From WLMZ01 sp963732585 (GTDB lineage Bacteria; Actinomycetota; Acidimicrobiia; Acidimicrobiales; Ilumatobacteraceae), in assembly GCA_963732585.1 (NCBI GenBank), contig CAVSZY010000004.1:1054001-1118000 (forward strand): a stretch of 64,000 bases of DNA, written 5' to 3'. The position numbers and the translations under genes are program-made. The notes below the pieces were generated by a model. That model worked only from the letters and a program-made list of their open reading frames with translations. It was not told the DNA's origin and did not search any database. Positions 45,501 to 51,880 of this stretch are shown piece by piece (within the stretch, counting starts at the first letter, position 1; every line of letters begins with the position of its first letter).

Positions 45501-46817
45501 TCGGTCTACACGTGGGACAGTTTTGACAGGCTCACGTCGGTGACGGTTGGCGGGACAGTGACCGAACGGATGTGGTATGCAGCAGGAGGTGAACGACTCC
45601 TGCATAAAGACGCCAACGGTGTGCACCTCTATTTGGGTGGCATGCTCGAACGACACACCGGTGGCAGCGGCGCTAAGGATCAACGGTTCTACACGCTCGG
45701 AGCAACAATGATCGCCGTACGCAGCGCAGCCGTCGGTTCGGATCGCACCGATTACCTCTACGGCGACAGTCGCGGTTCGGTCACCTTCACCACCCAACGC
45801 GGCAACACAACAACCACATCGAGGTGGTATGACCCATACGGCCAAACCCGCCCCGGGGCGACAGGCTCGACAACGATCACCAGCAGGGGCTACACCGGCC
45901 AAACCGGTGATAGCAGCGGTTTGAACTATCACCATCACCGCTACTACAACCCGACAATCGGCATCTTCATCACCATCGACCCGTTGGTCGCCAAAACGAA
46001 CGAGCCCTACCTGTATGCATCAGGGAATCCCACGACGCTGTCGGATCCCAACGGGCTTGAACCGGCGTCGTGTGAGCAAACAGATTCGTGTGTGGGTGGA
46101 AGCGGAGCCCGCCGTCCGCCGGGTCGAGTCCCACAGGCTGATGTAAGCAAAGCTTCAACCGACCTGGGGTTGTTGGAGTGGGCCTTAAACTACTGCAGTC
46201 ACGCCTATGGAGATTGTGAACGACTGGTTGGCGAGCCCGATACCGGTTCTCATATCCGAGTAACTATGGACTTCTTGGCCTCGGCCCAACGTTCAGGTCT
46301 GTTTGAGTACCGTGACGGCCGCTTGTGGAGTTTCGAAGTAACCGGCGACGTGGCAGCGACAACCTGGTTCGGAGTCGAACTGGTCGATGGGGCATTGGTG
46401 CTCGGCGTTGTCACCGCTGACCTACCAGCGCAGACTTGGGAGAGTCTGTTGAGCCAGGTGGGGTTGTTGCTGAATGTGGCCGAAGTAGGTGTGCTCGCCG
46501 CATGCGGAATGAGCGGCGTGGCGTGCGCGGCTGTGGCACCGGTTTCGGCAGCGTCCACTGCTGTTGATGCCGGCGGTGGATTCATCGATTTGGCTGAAGG
46601 CGATTTTGGTGCTGCGTTCGTGACCGCGGGCGGCCTGTTGGCCGGGGCAAGCATCTCTTGGGCATCGACGACTTGGGATGGTTCGGGGTATAGCTTTCGA
46701 GCCTTCATGGGTGGCAGTTCGGACTCGATCTTCATGCTCGAGTCTCAGCTTTACCCCGAAGGCGATGCGTCGCCAACTGCTGAACCCCTCGGTTTTGGGA
46801 AGATATACACCTTATGA
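42474..46817 (+). CDS. RHS/YD-repeat polymorphic toxin, C-terminal 1,400 residues with toxin tip
   Basis: The open frame starts inside the IS256 remnant; RHS-derived sequence begins at 42591. YD repeats follow (YDGAGRTVEVYTADGG, YDHAGRVVST, YDVAGRQVGSTDSQGN, YDLLGRQTSTVDPDGG). Two copies of an inserted beta-rich domain come next (44519-45445), then the RHS core box (YTGQTGDSSGLNYHHHRYYN, FITIDPLV, YLYASGNPTTLSDPNGLEP, about 45890-46060). After the conserved DPNGL the sequence changes to a toxin tip of about 250 residues, Cys-containing at first (YCSHAYGDCERL) and then hydrophobic (VGLLLNVAEVGVLAACGMSG), which I cannot assign. Its stop overlaps a small membrane-protein gene. Confidence 0.88.
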   Translation: MAAVHKTINPTAPADYANVAEQDRITTGFNRNGTSGTGDTTFTTYDWYGFAKSVTGPTGQIVETLSDPGRGAAMWVKDRNVDKTDTADGADDDRRTGYRYDGAGRTVEVYTADGGRAAAWYTYTLSADKSAPAKVQTTIEQGPGVAVSSWTYLDGLGRTRETQSGAPNGGRLVAGTRFDGRGLVASSFTGFHDWGAPGQGLIAASAVLLSETRSSYDHAGRVVSTKLFSNNLQVVVNAVAVETVHAYGYSGAGSWAASVDPPESDPSVSATNIRGQTIWAKAFTTPSTFTQMSYAYDVAGRQVGSTDSQGNIRSVGYDLLGRQTSTVDPDGGTTLFSYRADGALLSSEPQGVPSEKLVYNPDVLGRVLDVRQGSTTGPVLESYVYDSLGAGLVSSVSSFTDGAEFKIAVEGYDLRGRPRGYAYTVPSIAGVTDNTPNPLADVYLFNNFEYDRADHLLSFDSPEAGLLPAEKVSTTFNTLGAPVGLSGSGVGSLVNSTTFTNEGRVSGRVLENGATDIVRGYLWSQATGQLNEMSVTSGGSVLQRDRMIYDAAGRLKGTRHDRAGAGEDHDECFSYDGGGRLVAAFTAMLSGAVSGGPQCAVTPNPGASGYQESFDVDDIGNVTVGPNGVYTYPTSGAGSVRPHAPFTAGTTTMVWDTQGRLSSSTSPTTGSTSGGGGGSGGGTPVCTSASYTWSGYQGVNVNSPSFLTGVVVPAPTAGSTSTVTAVSVAGYDAQGAGTSPSRATQDEGGEQFGVRIGNTDVPALSADLPDSVAEGAVDQHYSGIHTTTLAAWAGVTVTGGMIMVRHGSLYNNSTADNALSAHNVTVSVQTCTNTSGGGSGGGGGAPTCTSQTFTWSGYQGVNKNTPLYATGITIPTASVGSTLTVTGVSVQTYDAQTPGSTPSRATMNEAGERIGVRIGTQDVTALSTDLPDTVGEGAVDQHYSGIVTASLTGWEQTVISGGQIVVRHASAYTGSTADDALSVYNVAVTVQTCTPATGGTTTTSGGTATSVYTWDSFDRLTSVTVGGTVTERMWYAAGGERLLHKDANGVHLYLGGMLERHTGGSGAKDQRFYTLGATMIAVRSAAVGSDRTDYLYGDSRGSVTFTTQRGNTTTTSRWYDPYGQTRPGATGSTTITSRGYTGQTGDSSGLNYHHHRYYNPTIGIFITIDPLVAKTNEPYLYASGNPTTLSDPNGLEPASCEQTDSCVGGSGARRPPGRVPQADVSKASTDLGLLEWALNYCSHAYGDCERLVGEPDTGSHIRVTMDFLASAQRSGLFEYRDGRLWSFEVTGDVAATTWFGVELVDGALVLGVVTADLPAQTWESLLSQVGLLLNVAEVGVLAACGMSGVACAAVAPVSAASTAVDAGGGFIDLAEGDFGAAFVTAGGLLAGASISWASTTWDGSGYSFRAFMGGSSDSIFMLESQLYPEGDASPTAEPLGFGKIYTL
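44519..45445 (+). repeat. Two tandem ~150-residue domains inserted in the RHS shell
   Basis: Copies at about 44519-44960 and 45012-45445 share YTWSGYQGVN / FTWSGYQGVN, SPSRATQDEGGEQFGVRIG / STPSRATMNEAGERIGVRIG, EGAVDQHYSGI and VQTCTN/VQTCTP. Each is preceded by a glycine-rich linker (SGGGGGSGGGTP and SGGGSGGGGGAP). They separate the YD repeat DTQGRLSSST from YTWDSFDRLTSV and look like surface beta-sandwich modules of unknown ligand. Confidence 0.8.
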
Positions 46818-47008
46818 AGTATTACTTGAGCGCATCTCTGGTCGCGAGTTTGGGGCTCGTAGGCTCTTGGGTTGTAATCCAGTCTTGGCGCCGACGCCGC
46901 AGGTCAGGTGATTACAGCGATGGCCATCGCCAGGCTTACCTCAAACTGTTAGCGCTAGGGGTTCTGGCCGTGGCGTGTGCAGTCAAGATTCTCTCTAGCA
47001 AGCGATAG
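46814..47008 (+). CDS. Small membrane protein, candidate immunity protein for RHS tip 1
   Basis: A 64-residue protein with two hydrophobic helices (YLSASLVASLGLVGSWVVIQ and LLALGVLAVACAVKI) separated by a very basic loop (SWRRRRRSGDYSD). The ATG overlaps the RHS stop as ATGA, so it is translated from the same message. Position directly behind an RHS toxin tip is the usual place of the cognate immunity gene, and a membrane location would suit a tip acting at the membrane. I recognise no family; the role is inferred from position. Confidence 0.6.
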   Translation: MKYYLSASLVASLGLVGSWVVIQSWRRRRRSGDYSDGHRQAYLKLLALGVLAVACAVKILSSKR

Positions 47009-47074
47009 GCATCGGCTGGAGCGAGTTGCTGTTGCGCTGACGCCTCGTCGTTCTCCGTTTCATTGTTGCGTGCG

Positions 47075-47227
47075 GCTTTGCAGGGACTGATCGCTGCGTC
47101 GGCGGTGCTGCCGCCGGAAACTCGCAGCACCTATGATCACGCGGGTCGTGTCGACGGAGCTGCTTCCAACAATCAGCAGGTTGTCGTCAACGCTGTCGCA
47201 GTGGAGACGGCGCACGCCTGCGGCTAC
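47075..47227 (+). pseudogene. RHS scrap A
   Basis: This stretch copies the RHS gene around 43070-43215: GLIAASAVLPPETRSTYDHA against GLIAASAVLLSETRSSYDHA, then GRV and NNQQVVVNAVAVETAHACGY. It has lost part of the loop and the frame afterwards. It ends where an IS256 left end begins (GAGGTTGTCC at 47228). Confidence 0.8.
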
Positions 47228-47372
47228 GAGGTTGTCCCGGGTTCTGTTGAAGTGAGGTGGTGATCCCTCCCCGGGCTGTGCCGTTGCTGACATTGTTCGA
47301 GGGTCCTCCAGGACACCCGACAAAAAGGAAAGGAATCACCGATGAAGAAGGTACCTGTCGTGAAGATCACGA

Positions 47373-48822
47373 GAGGATGTCCCGTTGTCTGTTGAAGTCC
47401 GGTGGTGATCCTGGTCTTGTTCAGCTGACGTTAGCGTAGTCCGCTGGTGCCGTCGGGTTGATCGTCTTGTGGACTGCAGCCATGAAGACGGGTAGGTCGT
47501 CGTGGCCTTTGATTCGGCGGAAAGATCGTTCGGCTTCGAGCATCGATGCTGCGATCCATCGTTTCTTCATTGTTCCGTTCTGCCAGTACTTGACTCGCCC
47601 GGTGGTGGTTCGGGCGATGGAGATCATCGACTCGATGCAGTTCGTGTTCGTCAGCGACACCCGCAACCGTTTCGGTGCGCCGAGTCGGGCAACGGTGAAC
47701 ATCTCCTCGAGCCCTTCGCGTAGCGACCCGGCGGCGTCGGGGTGGTCCTTGTCGAGTTGGGCGGCGAGATCCCGGCAGACCTTGATGCCCTTGACCGGGT
47801 CGGGTTGGGCGAACGCGATCGCCAGCCGCTTGTCGACGGCGTCACGCTGATCGACGGGAAGGTAGCCGGTGACGTTTCGGCGTTTGTGGATGGTGCATCG
47901 CTGAACGAGCGCCCGGTCGCCGAACACCTTGGCAACGGCGGAACGTAACGCCTTGGCACCGTCCAGCACAGCGATGATCCCGTGCTCGTAGCGCAGCCCA
48001 CGGGCGACAAGATCGGCGAGCAGGTCCTTGACGACGACGCTGTTCTCGGTGTCGCCGAGCACCATCCCGACCGGCACTTTCGTGCCATCAGCCGTGATGA
48101 CCAGGGCGACAATGATCATCTGATCAGCGACGTTGAGTCCGTCGATCATTAACACCGCCGTTTGCAGTTCGGACAGATCACGGGCCAACAACTCCGTCAG
48201 CGCCTGTTCGGTGGCGGCGACGAAGCGGCGTGACACCGCGGATTTCGACATCGCCCGCCCCGCGACCTGCCCGACTGGTTCAGCGACCTGTTCGTGGCGG
48301 CGCGTCGCCACCCCGGCAAGCATCCGCTCGACAACAACCTGACGCAACAAGTCCTCCGAAGCAAACGTTTCCCACGTCGCCAAGTGGACCTCGTCACCAT
48401 CAATGCGGCCACGAGGGCGTTCAACGCTGAGCTTGCGACCACCGAGCACAACCTGACCAGTCGTTGTTCCGTGCCAGTTCCCGATTCGCTCGTCACCGAG
48501 CTTGGCGTGTTTCGCACCGACGATCGCCGTCAGCTCGGCGGTCAACATCTGCTGCATCACCACCAGCCCTGCGGCGGTCGAGAACGCCAACAGCCCCTCG
48601 CGCAGCGCGCCAGCGACATCGCTCATCATCACGGTCGCTTCGAACGGCAAACCGGCCAGTTCGCTAGCAGCTGCGGTGTCGTGATCTTCACGACAGGTAC
48701 CTTCTTCATCGGTGATCCCTTCCCTTTTGTCGGGTGTCTTGGAGGACCCTCGAACAATGCCAGCAACGGCACAGCCCGGGGAGGGATCACCACCTCACTT
48801 CAACAGAACCCGGGACAACCTC
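47373..48822 (-). mobile_element. Intact IS256-family element, copy 2
   Basis: A 1,450-bp element with imperfect inverted ends about 39 bases long: GAGGATGTCCCGTTGTCTGT at 47373 and, inverted, GAGGTTGTCCCGGGTTCTGT ending at 48822. Perfect 8-base target duplications GATCACGA lie at 47365-47372 and 48823-48830, as expected for IS256. The target is another IS256 copy in opposite orientation. The transposase is complete, so the element may move. Confidence 0.92.
47421..48650 (-). CDS. IS256-family transposase
   Basis: The 409-residue mutator-type transposase is complete. DDE context is visible: MIDGLNVADQMIIVALVITA (first Asp), GIIAVLDGAKALRSAVAKVF (second Asp) and the C-terminal block TNTNCIESMISIARTTTGRV with the catalytic Glu, followed by KYWQNGTMKKRWIAASMLEA. 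The start is uncertain: TTG 48650 (MPFEATVMMSDV) or one of the two ATG codons 21-24 bases on. The frame is open far upstream in the element leader but has no good start there. Confidence 0.92.
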   Translation of the reverse strand: MPFEATVMMSDVAGALREGLLAFSTAAGLVVMQQMLTAELTAIVGAKHAKLGDERIGNWHGTTTGQVVLGGRKLSVERPRGRIDGDEVHLATWETFASEDLLRQVVVERMLAGVATRRHEQVAEPVGQVAGRAMSKSAVSRRFVAATEQALTELLARDLSELQTAVLMIDGLNVADQMIIVALVITADGTKVPVGMVLGDTENSVVVKDLLADLVARGLRYEHGIIAVLDGAKALRSAVAKVFGDRALVQRCTIHKRRNVTGYLPVDQRDAVDKRLAIAFAQPDPVKGIKVCRDLAAQLDKDHPDAAGSLREGLEEMFTVARLGAPKRLRVSLTNTNCIESMISIARTTTGRVKYWQNGTMKKRWIAASMLEAERSFRRIKGHDDLPVFMAAVHKTINPTAPADYANVS

Positions 48823-48893
48823 GATCACGACACCGCAGGCTGCTAGCGAACTGGCCGGCTTGCCGTTCGAAGCGATGATGAGCGATGTTACTG

Positions 48894-48921
48894 GTGCGAT
48901 GTGCGATGTGCGATGTGCGAT
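48894..48921 (+). repeat. Four tandem GTGCGAT heptamers
   Basis: GTGCGAT is repeated four times without change, followed by GTGCGAG. It lies in the dead IS256 copy 3, where the related copies have a single unit, so it arose by local slippage. Seven is not a multiple of three, which would shift any reading frame. Confidence 0.85.
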
Positions 48922-49082
48922 GTGCGAGGGGCTGTTGGCGTTCTCGACGGATGCTTGCCGGGGTGGCGATTCGCCGCTGGTCCAGACCTTTCTGAGAAGT
49001 TACTCAAGAGGGCCGCAGATACGATTCGAACACAGACTGCTGCCGCCGCCAGCAACGTACTGGGATACGACGTTGATCCGAG

Positions 49083-49187
49083 CGAGGCGAACCCGGGGAC
49101 GTCGGGCTATCAGGAGTCGTTCGATGTGGATGATATTGGGAATGTGACGGTCGGCCCGAACGGTGTCTACTACCTACCCGACATCGG
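49083..49187 (+). pseudogene. RHS scrap B
   Basis: Copies the RHS gene at about 44281-44385: NPGTSGYQESFDVDDIGNVT and VGPNGVYYLPDIG against NPGASGYQESFDVDDIGNVT and VGPNGVYTYPTSG. The nucleotide identity is very high, with one added base near GTCTACTACC that shifts the frame. It leads into the orphan toxin tip. Confidence 0.85.
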
Positions 49188-49958
49188 GTGCTGGCTCGGT
49201 GCGTCCGCACGCGGGACCCCACCACGCTGACGGACCCGACCGGGTTGTGGCCGTGTCTTTCCTGTGCTTTGGAAGGGCTGGGCGATGTTGTCGAGGCGGT
49301 CACTGATGCTGTGGGCGGGACGGTCGAGGGTACGTTTAATCGTGCAGCGACGATCGTGACGTACGAGTTTGATGTGTTCATTCGTAACGCGTCGAATCCT
49401 GGGCAAGCACTCTTCGATTTAGCGACCGGTACGACTCTGCTGGAGCAGGTGTCGGCCGCGGAGACGATCATGTTCGACGATGCCCGCCTACTTCGAGATG
49501 GCCCGTATTGCGGAAGTCAGATGGAGTGTTTTCTGGGGGCTGACGCTTTCGGAACAGCCGACGCGACGACGATGGGTCACACGGTCCGCTTCTCCGGCAC
49601 CGATCTTCCGTCAGATCCACTCGTTGCTCATGAGGCGCAGCATGTGTATGACAATGAGCAATTGGGCGGGTACACCTTTTACGGTGTGTATTTCTTGTCG
49701 GAGGCCGCGTGCTGGTGTTACGCGGAGAGCTTTTTTGAGCGCCGCGGGTATTACGTTCAAGAAAATTATCCTGCAGTCAAGCCTCAAGGAATTGTGGCAC
49801 AGGGGCGGACGTCGATGTATCAGCTTGCGGCTCCCGTCGCCGGTGCTGTGCCGCAAGCGGCTGCCAACATCGCAGGTCAAGTGGTGACAAAGATGGCAGG
49901 TAGCGGTGCCGTGAGTCGCGGTCCTGTTGCTCCTCAACCGAAGATCGGCTACTTCTGA
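49188..49958 (+). CDS. Orphan RHS toxin tip with HExxH (zincin-like) motif
   Basis: The 256-residue frame begins with the RHS tip junction RDPTTLTDPTGLWP, equivalent to NPTTLSDPNGLEP in the main gene, then a different C-terminus. Near residue 148 it has DPLVAHEAQHVYDNEQLGG: HEAQH is an HExxH metallopeptidase signature. The preceding TMGHTVRFSG and the later YFLSEAACW (candidate third ligand Glu) recall DUF4157-type peptidase domains. The N-terminal part is helical (GDVVEAVTDAVGG). No RHS shell is attached in frame, so it is probably silent until recombined into the main gene. The stop overlaps the next ATG. GTG 49188 is a nominal start. Confidence 0.7.
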   Translation: MLARCVRTRDPTTLTDPTGLWPCLSCALEGLGDVVEAVTDAVGGTVEGTFNRAATIVTYEFDVFIRNASNPGQALFDLATGTTLLEQVSAAETIMFDDARLLRDGPYCGSQMECFLGADAFGTADATTMGHTVRFSGTDLPSDPLVAHEAQHVYDNEQLGGYTFYGVYFLSEAACWCYAESFFERRGYYVQENYPAVKPQGIVAQGRTSMYQLAAPVAGAVPQAAANIAGQVVTKMAGSGAVSRGPVAPQPKIGYF

Positions 49959-50317
49959 TGTTCAAGGTTCGTGGTGTTGTTGCGTCCGTGTCGGTTGTGG
50001 CCTGTGTCGTCGGCTTGGCCGGGTGCCAGGAGGCGGTACGGATCGCAGTCGAAAACGGTTGCGAGCAGGCCATCGAGGTTGATTCGAACGAGATCGTCGA
50101 TCCGGTGTCGTCCGGGGGCCGGTTGCGGTGGAAGGTGATTGAACCGGGGCTGGTGGTTGTTTCGCGTAAATTTTCTGTCGACGTCGACAGGGTTTTTGTG
50201 TGGGCGCGAATAGCTGAATCGGAGGTGGTTCCCGAGCCGTTGGTTGTTGACCGTGGCGACCTCAGGGAAGATGGAGACACGCTGGTCGTGGTGATCACCG
50301 GGGACCTGTGCCCTTGA
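49958..50317 (+). CDS. Small lipoprotein, candidate immunity protein for the orphan tip
   Basis: A 119-residue exported lipoprotein: MFKVRGVVASVSVVACVVGL then lipobox LAGC. The mature part is about 95 residues and beta-rich (CEQAIEVDSNEIVDPVSSGG, LVVVSRKFSVDVDRVFVWAR, DTLVVVITGDLCP) with two further cysteines. Its ATG overlaps the stop of the HExxH tip (TGATG), the usual layout for a toxin-immunity pair. A surface-anchored inhibitor would fit a peptidase toxin acting outside the cytoplasm. No family is recognised; the role is inferred. Confidence 0.6.
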   Translation: MFKVRGVVASVSVVACVVGLAGCQEAVRIAVENGCEQAIEVDSNEIVDPVSSGGRLRWKVIEPGLVVVSRKFSVDVDRVFVWARIAESEVVPEPLVVDRGDLREDGDTLVVVITGDLCP

Positions 50318-50335
50318 ACAAGTAATCTCCTCGGC

Positions 50336-50636
50336 GCCGGTAGTAGCGAGGATCATGATGAATGTTTCTCCTATGACGGTGGTGGTGGTCGTCCGTACGC
50401 TCAACAGCCGTCGGCTCCGACCGCACCGATTACTGGACCCACGATGTCACCGCGTTGAGAGCCGAGCTACCGGACACCGTCGCTGAGGGTGCGGTCGATC
50501 AACATTATTTGGGGATTGTCACCGCGTCACTCACCGGTTGGGAACAGACCGTGATCACTGGCGGCCAAATCGTCGTCCGCCATGCTTCGGCCTATACCGG
50601 CTCAACCGCGGACGACGCCCTGTCCGTCTACAACGT
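50336..50636 (+). pseudogene. RHS scrap C (mosaic)
   Basis: Three pieces of the RHS gene are joined out of order: GCGAGGATCATGATGAATGT (as at about 44175), then a piece like 45735 (GTCGGCTCCGACCGCACCGA), then 50450-50636, which copies the second inserted domain at about 45240-45430 (LPDTVAEGAVDQHYLGIVTA, SLTGWEQTVITGGQIVVRHA). It ends abruptly at VYNV, where unrelated kinase sequence starts. Confidence 0.8.
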
Positions 50637-50640
50637 TGAC

Positions 50641-51030
50641 CGAGCTGCAGGGTATGCAGCGCCTGGTCGATGACCTCTTACATCTCGCCCGCGCCGGCGA
50701 GGGCGCTCGACGTCGCTCGGCAGCGGTGACCGTCGCCAATCTGATCGAGCGCGAGGTGGAGCGGCTGCGGTCGGCGTGCGCCGGGCGGGCCATCACCGTA
50801 GAGAGCGCGACGATCGGTGGCCACGAGGTGACCGGAGACCGCTTCGCGCTGGCCCGGATGTTGCGAAATCTCGGCGAGAACGCGGCACGGTCCACTCGCA
50901 CGACGATCGGACTTTCGTCGTCGCGGGAAGGTGCCGACGTCGTCATCGCTGTCTGGGACGATGGACCCGGCGTGCCCGCCTCGCAGCGCCGAACCTCGTC
51001 GATCGGGCAGACTTCTATCCGTCGCACGAG
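50641..51030 (+). pseudogene. Sensor histidine kinase fragment
   Basis: The reading frame ELQGMQRLVDDLLHLARAGE is the end of a HisKA dimerisation helix. It is followed by RNLGENAARSTRTTIGLSSS (N box) and VVIAVWDDGPGVPASQRR (G1 box) of an HATPase domain. Everything before the helix and the rest of the ATPase domain are missing, and the frame dissolves after about 50990. It is a truncated relic at the border between the RHS scrap and the resident PPOX gene. Confidence 0.75.
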
Positions 51031-51045
51031 GAGATCGGATTCACC

Positions 51046-51480
51046 ATGGGATACACAACCGCTCCACCAGGATGGTGGCAGGCCTTCGTGGCCGAGATGC
51101 CGGCGCGCACGGCCAAGCTTGGCATCGTTCGCGCTGATGGTCGGCCGCATGTCGCCCCGGTATGGATCGACATCGAGGGCGACGAGATCATTTTCATGAC
51201 GGCCGCCAACACCATCAAAGGCAAGGCGATCCTGCGCGACCCGCGCGTATCTCTGTGCTTCGATGACGAACGGCCGCCGTTCGCGTTCGTGTCGATCGCA
51301 GGCATCGCGACGACATCGACCGATCCCGACGAGCTGCTCTACTGGGCGACCCGCATCGCCGGGCGCTACATGGGCGCGGACAAGGCCGAGTGGTATGGCC
51401 GCCGCAACGCTGTCCCCCCGGAAATGGTGGTCAGAGTCAGGCCGGACCGTGTCGTTGCCAAGGTCGACGTCGCCGATTGA
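51046..51480 (+). CDS. PPOX-class F420/flavin-dependent oxidoreductase
   Basis: The 144-residue split-beta-barrel protein is of the actinobacterial PPOX type: LGIVRADGRPHVAPVWIDIE, NTIKGKAILRDPRVSLCFDD and a C-terminal RVRPDRVVAKVDVAD. These bind F420 or FMN and reduce varied substrates; the particular one is unknown. ATG 51046 has GAGGAG 11 bases upstream and starts the fold. The upstream frame (to 50776) belongs to the kinase relic. Confidence 0.85.
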   Translation: MGYTTAPPGWWQAFVAEMPARTAKLGIVRADGRPHVAPVWIDIEGDEIIFMTAANTIKGKAILRDPRVSLCFDDERPPFAFVSIAGIATTSTDPDELLYWATRIAGRYMGADKAEWYGRRNAVPPEMVVRVRPDRVVAKVDVAD

Positions 51481-51504
51481 GCCAAACCTCGGCCCGATCC
51501 CTGC

Positions 51505-51880
51505 CTATCGCACCGCCCGTGCTCCCTCCCGCAGCGGTCGATCCATGGCGTCGTACATGGCGAGAAATGCCGCTGTTGCAGTGCCGCACCTCATCGCGCA
51601 GGCTGTCGTCATCAATGTCGAATGCCGGGTAGGTGACAAGCCTTGAAGCCCGATTGTCGTCGAGGCGTTCCCGGTTGAGCTCGATGCCGGTCTCCTGCTG
51701 CCAGCGTCGGCGATCCGCGAACAGCGCGTCAATCAATGACTTGTTTCGGCCACGATCTCCGCTGTCGAGGTAGGCCTCGACGCGTAGGCGGTTGTCGGCT
51801 CCGACGGCAAGTGCCCAGAAACCGAAGTTTCCTGACGCGAAGGAATTCCAGCCTTTCCGCGGCCCTGCTGAAACGTGTCA
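51505..51880 (-). pseudogene. DUF4268 domain remnant
   Basis: The frame starting beyond the MNT-HEPN stop reads GPRKGWNSFASGNFGFWALA, DNRLRVEAYLDSGDRGRNKS, LIDALFADRRRWQQETGIEL and ASRLVTYPAFDIDDDSLRDE. After one extra base near 51582 it ends ATAAFLAMYDAMDRPLRE. The order matches DUF4268, a domain found at the C-terminus of restriction-type and nucleoid proteins. The N-terminal part is missing and no start is evident, so this is a relic, possibly of a defence gene. Confidence 0.6.

Larger units (their letters stand above)
47228..48985 (+). mobile_element. Interrupted and deleted IS256 element, copy 3
   Basis: The left end and leader (47228-47372) carry the same sequence as the leader of the intact copy. 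It is split at GATCACGA by the insertion of copy 2 and resumes at 48823 with the start of a transposase gene (ELAGLPFEAMMSDV). It then jumps to an internal segment (STDACRGG, from the same region as ERMLAGVATRR) and fades out near 48985. Internal deletion and loss of the right end make it a dead relic. Confidence 0.75.

Noticed and set aside
49010..49060. Sequence GATTCGAAC resembling a tRNA T-loop
   Set aside because: No acceptor, D or anticodon arms can be drawn around it.
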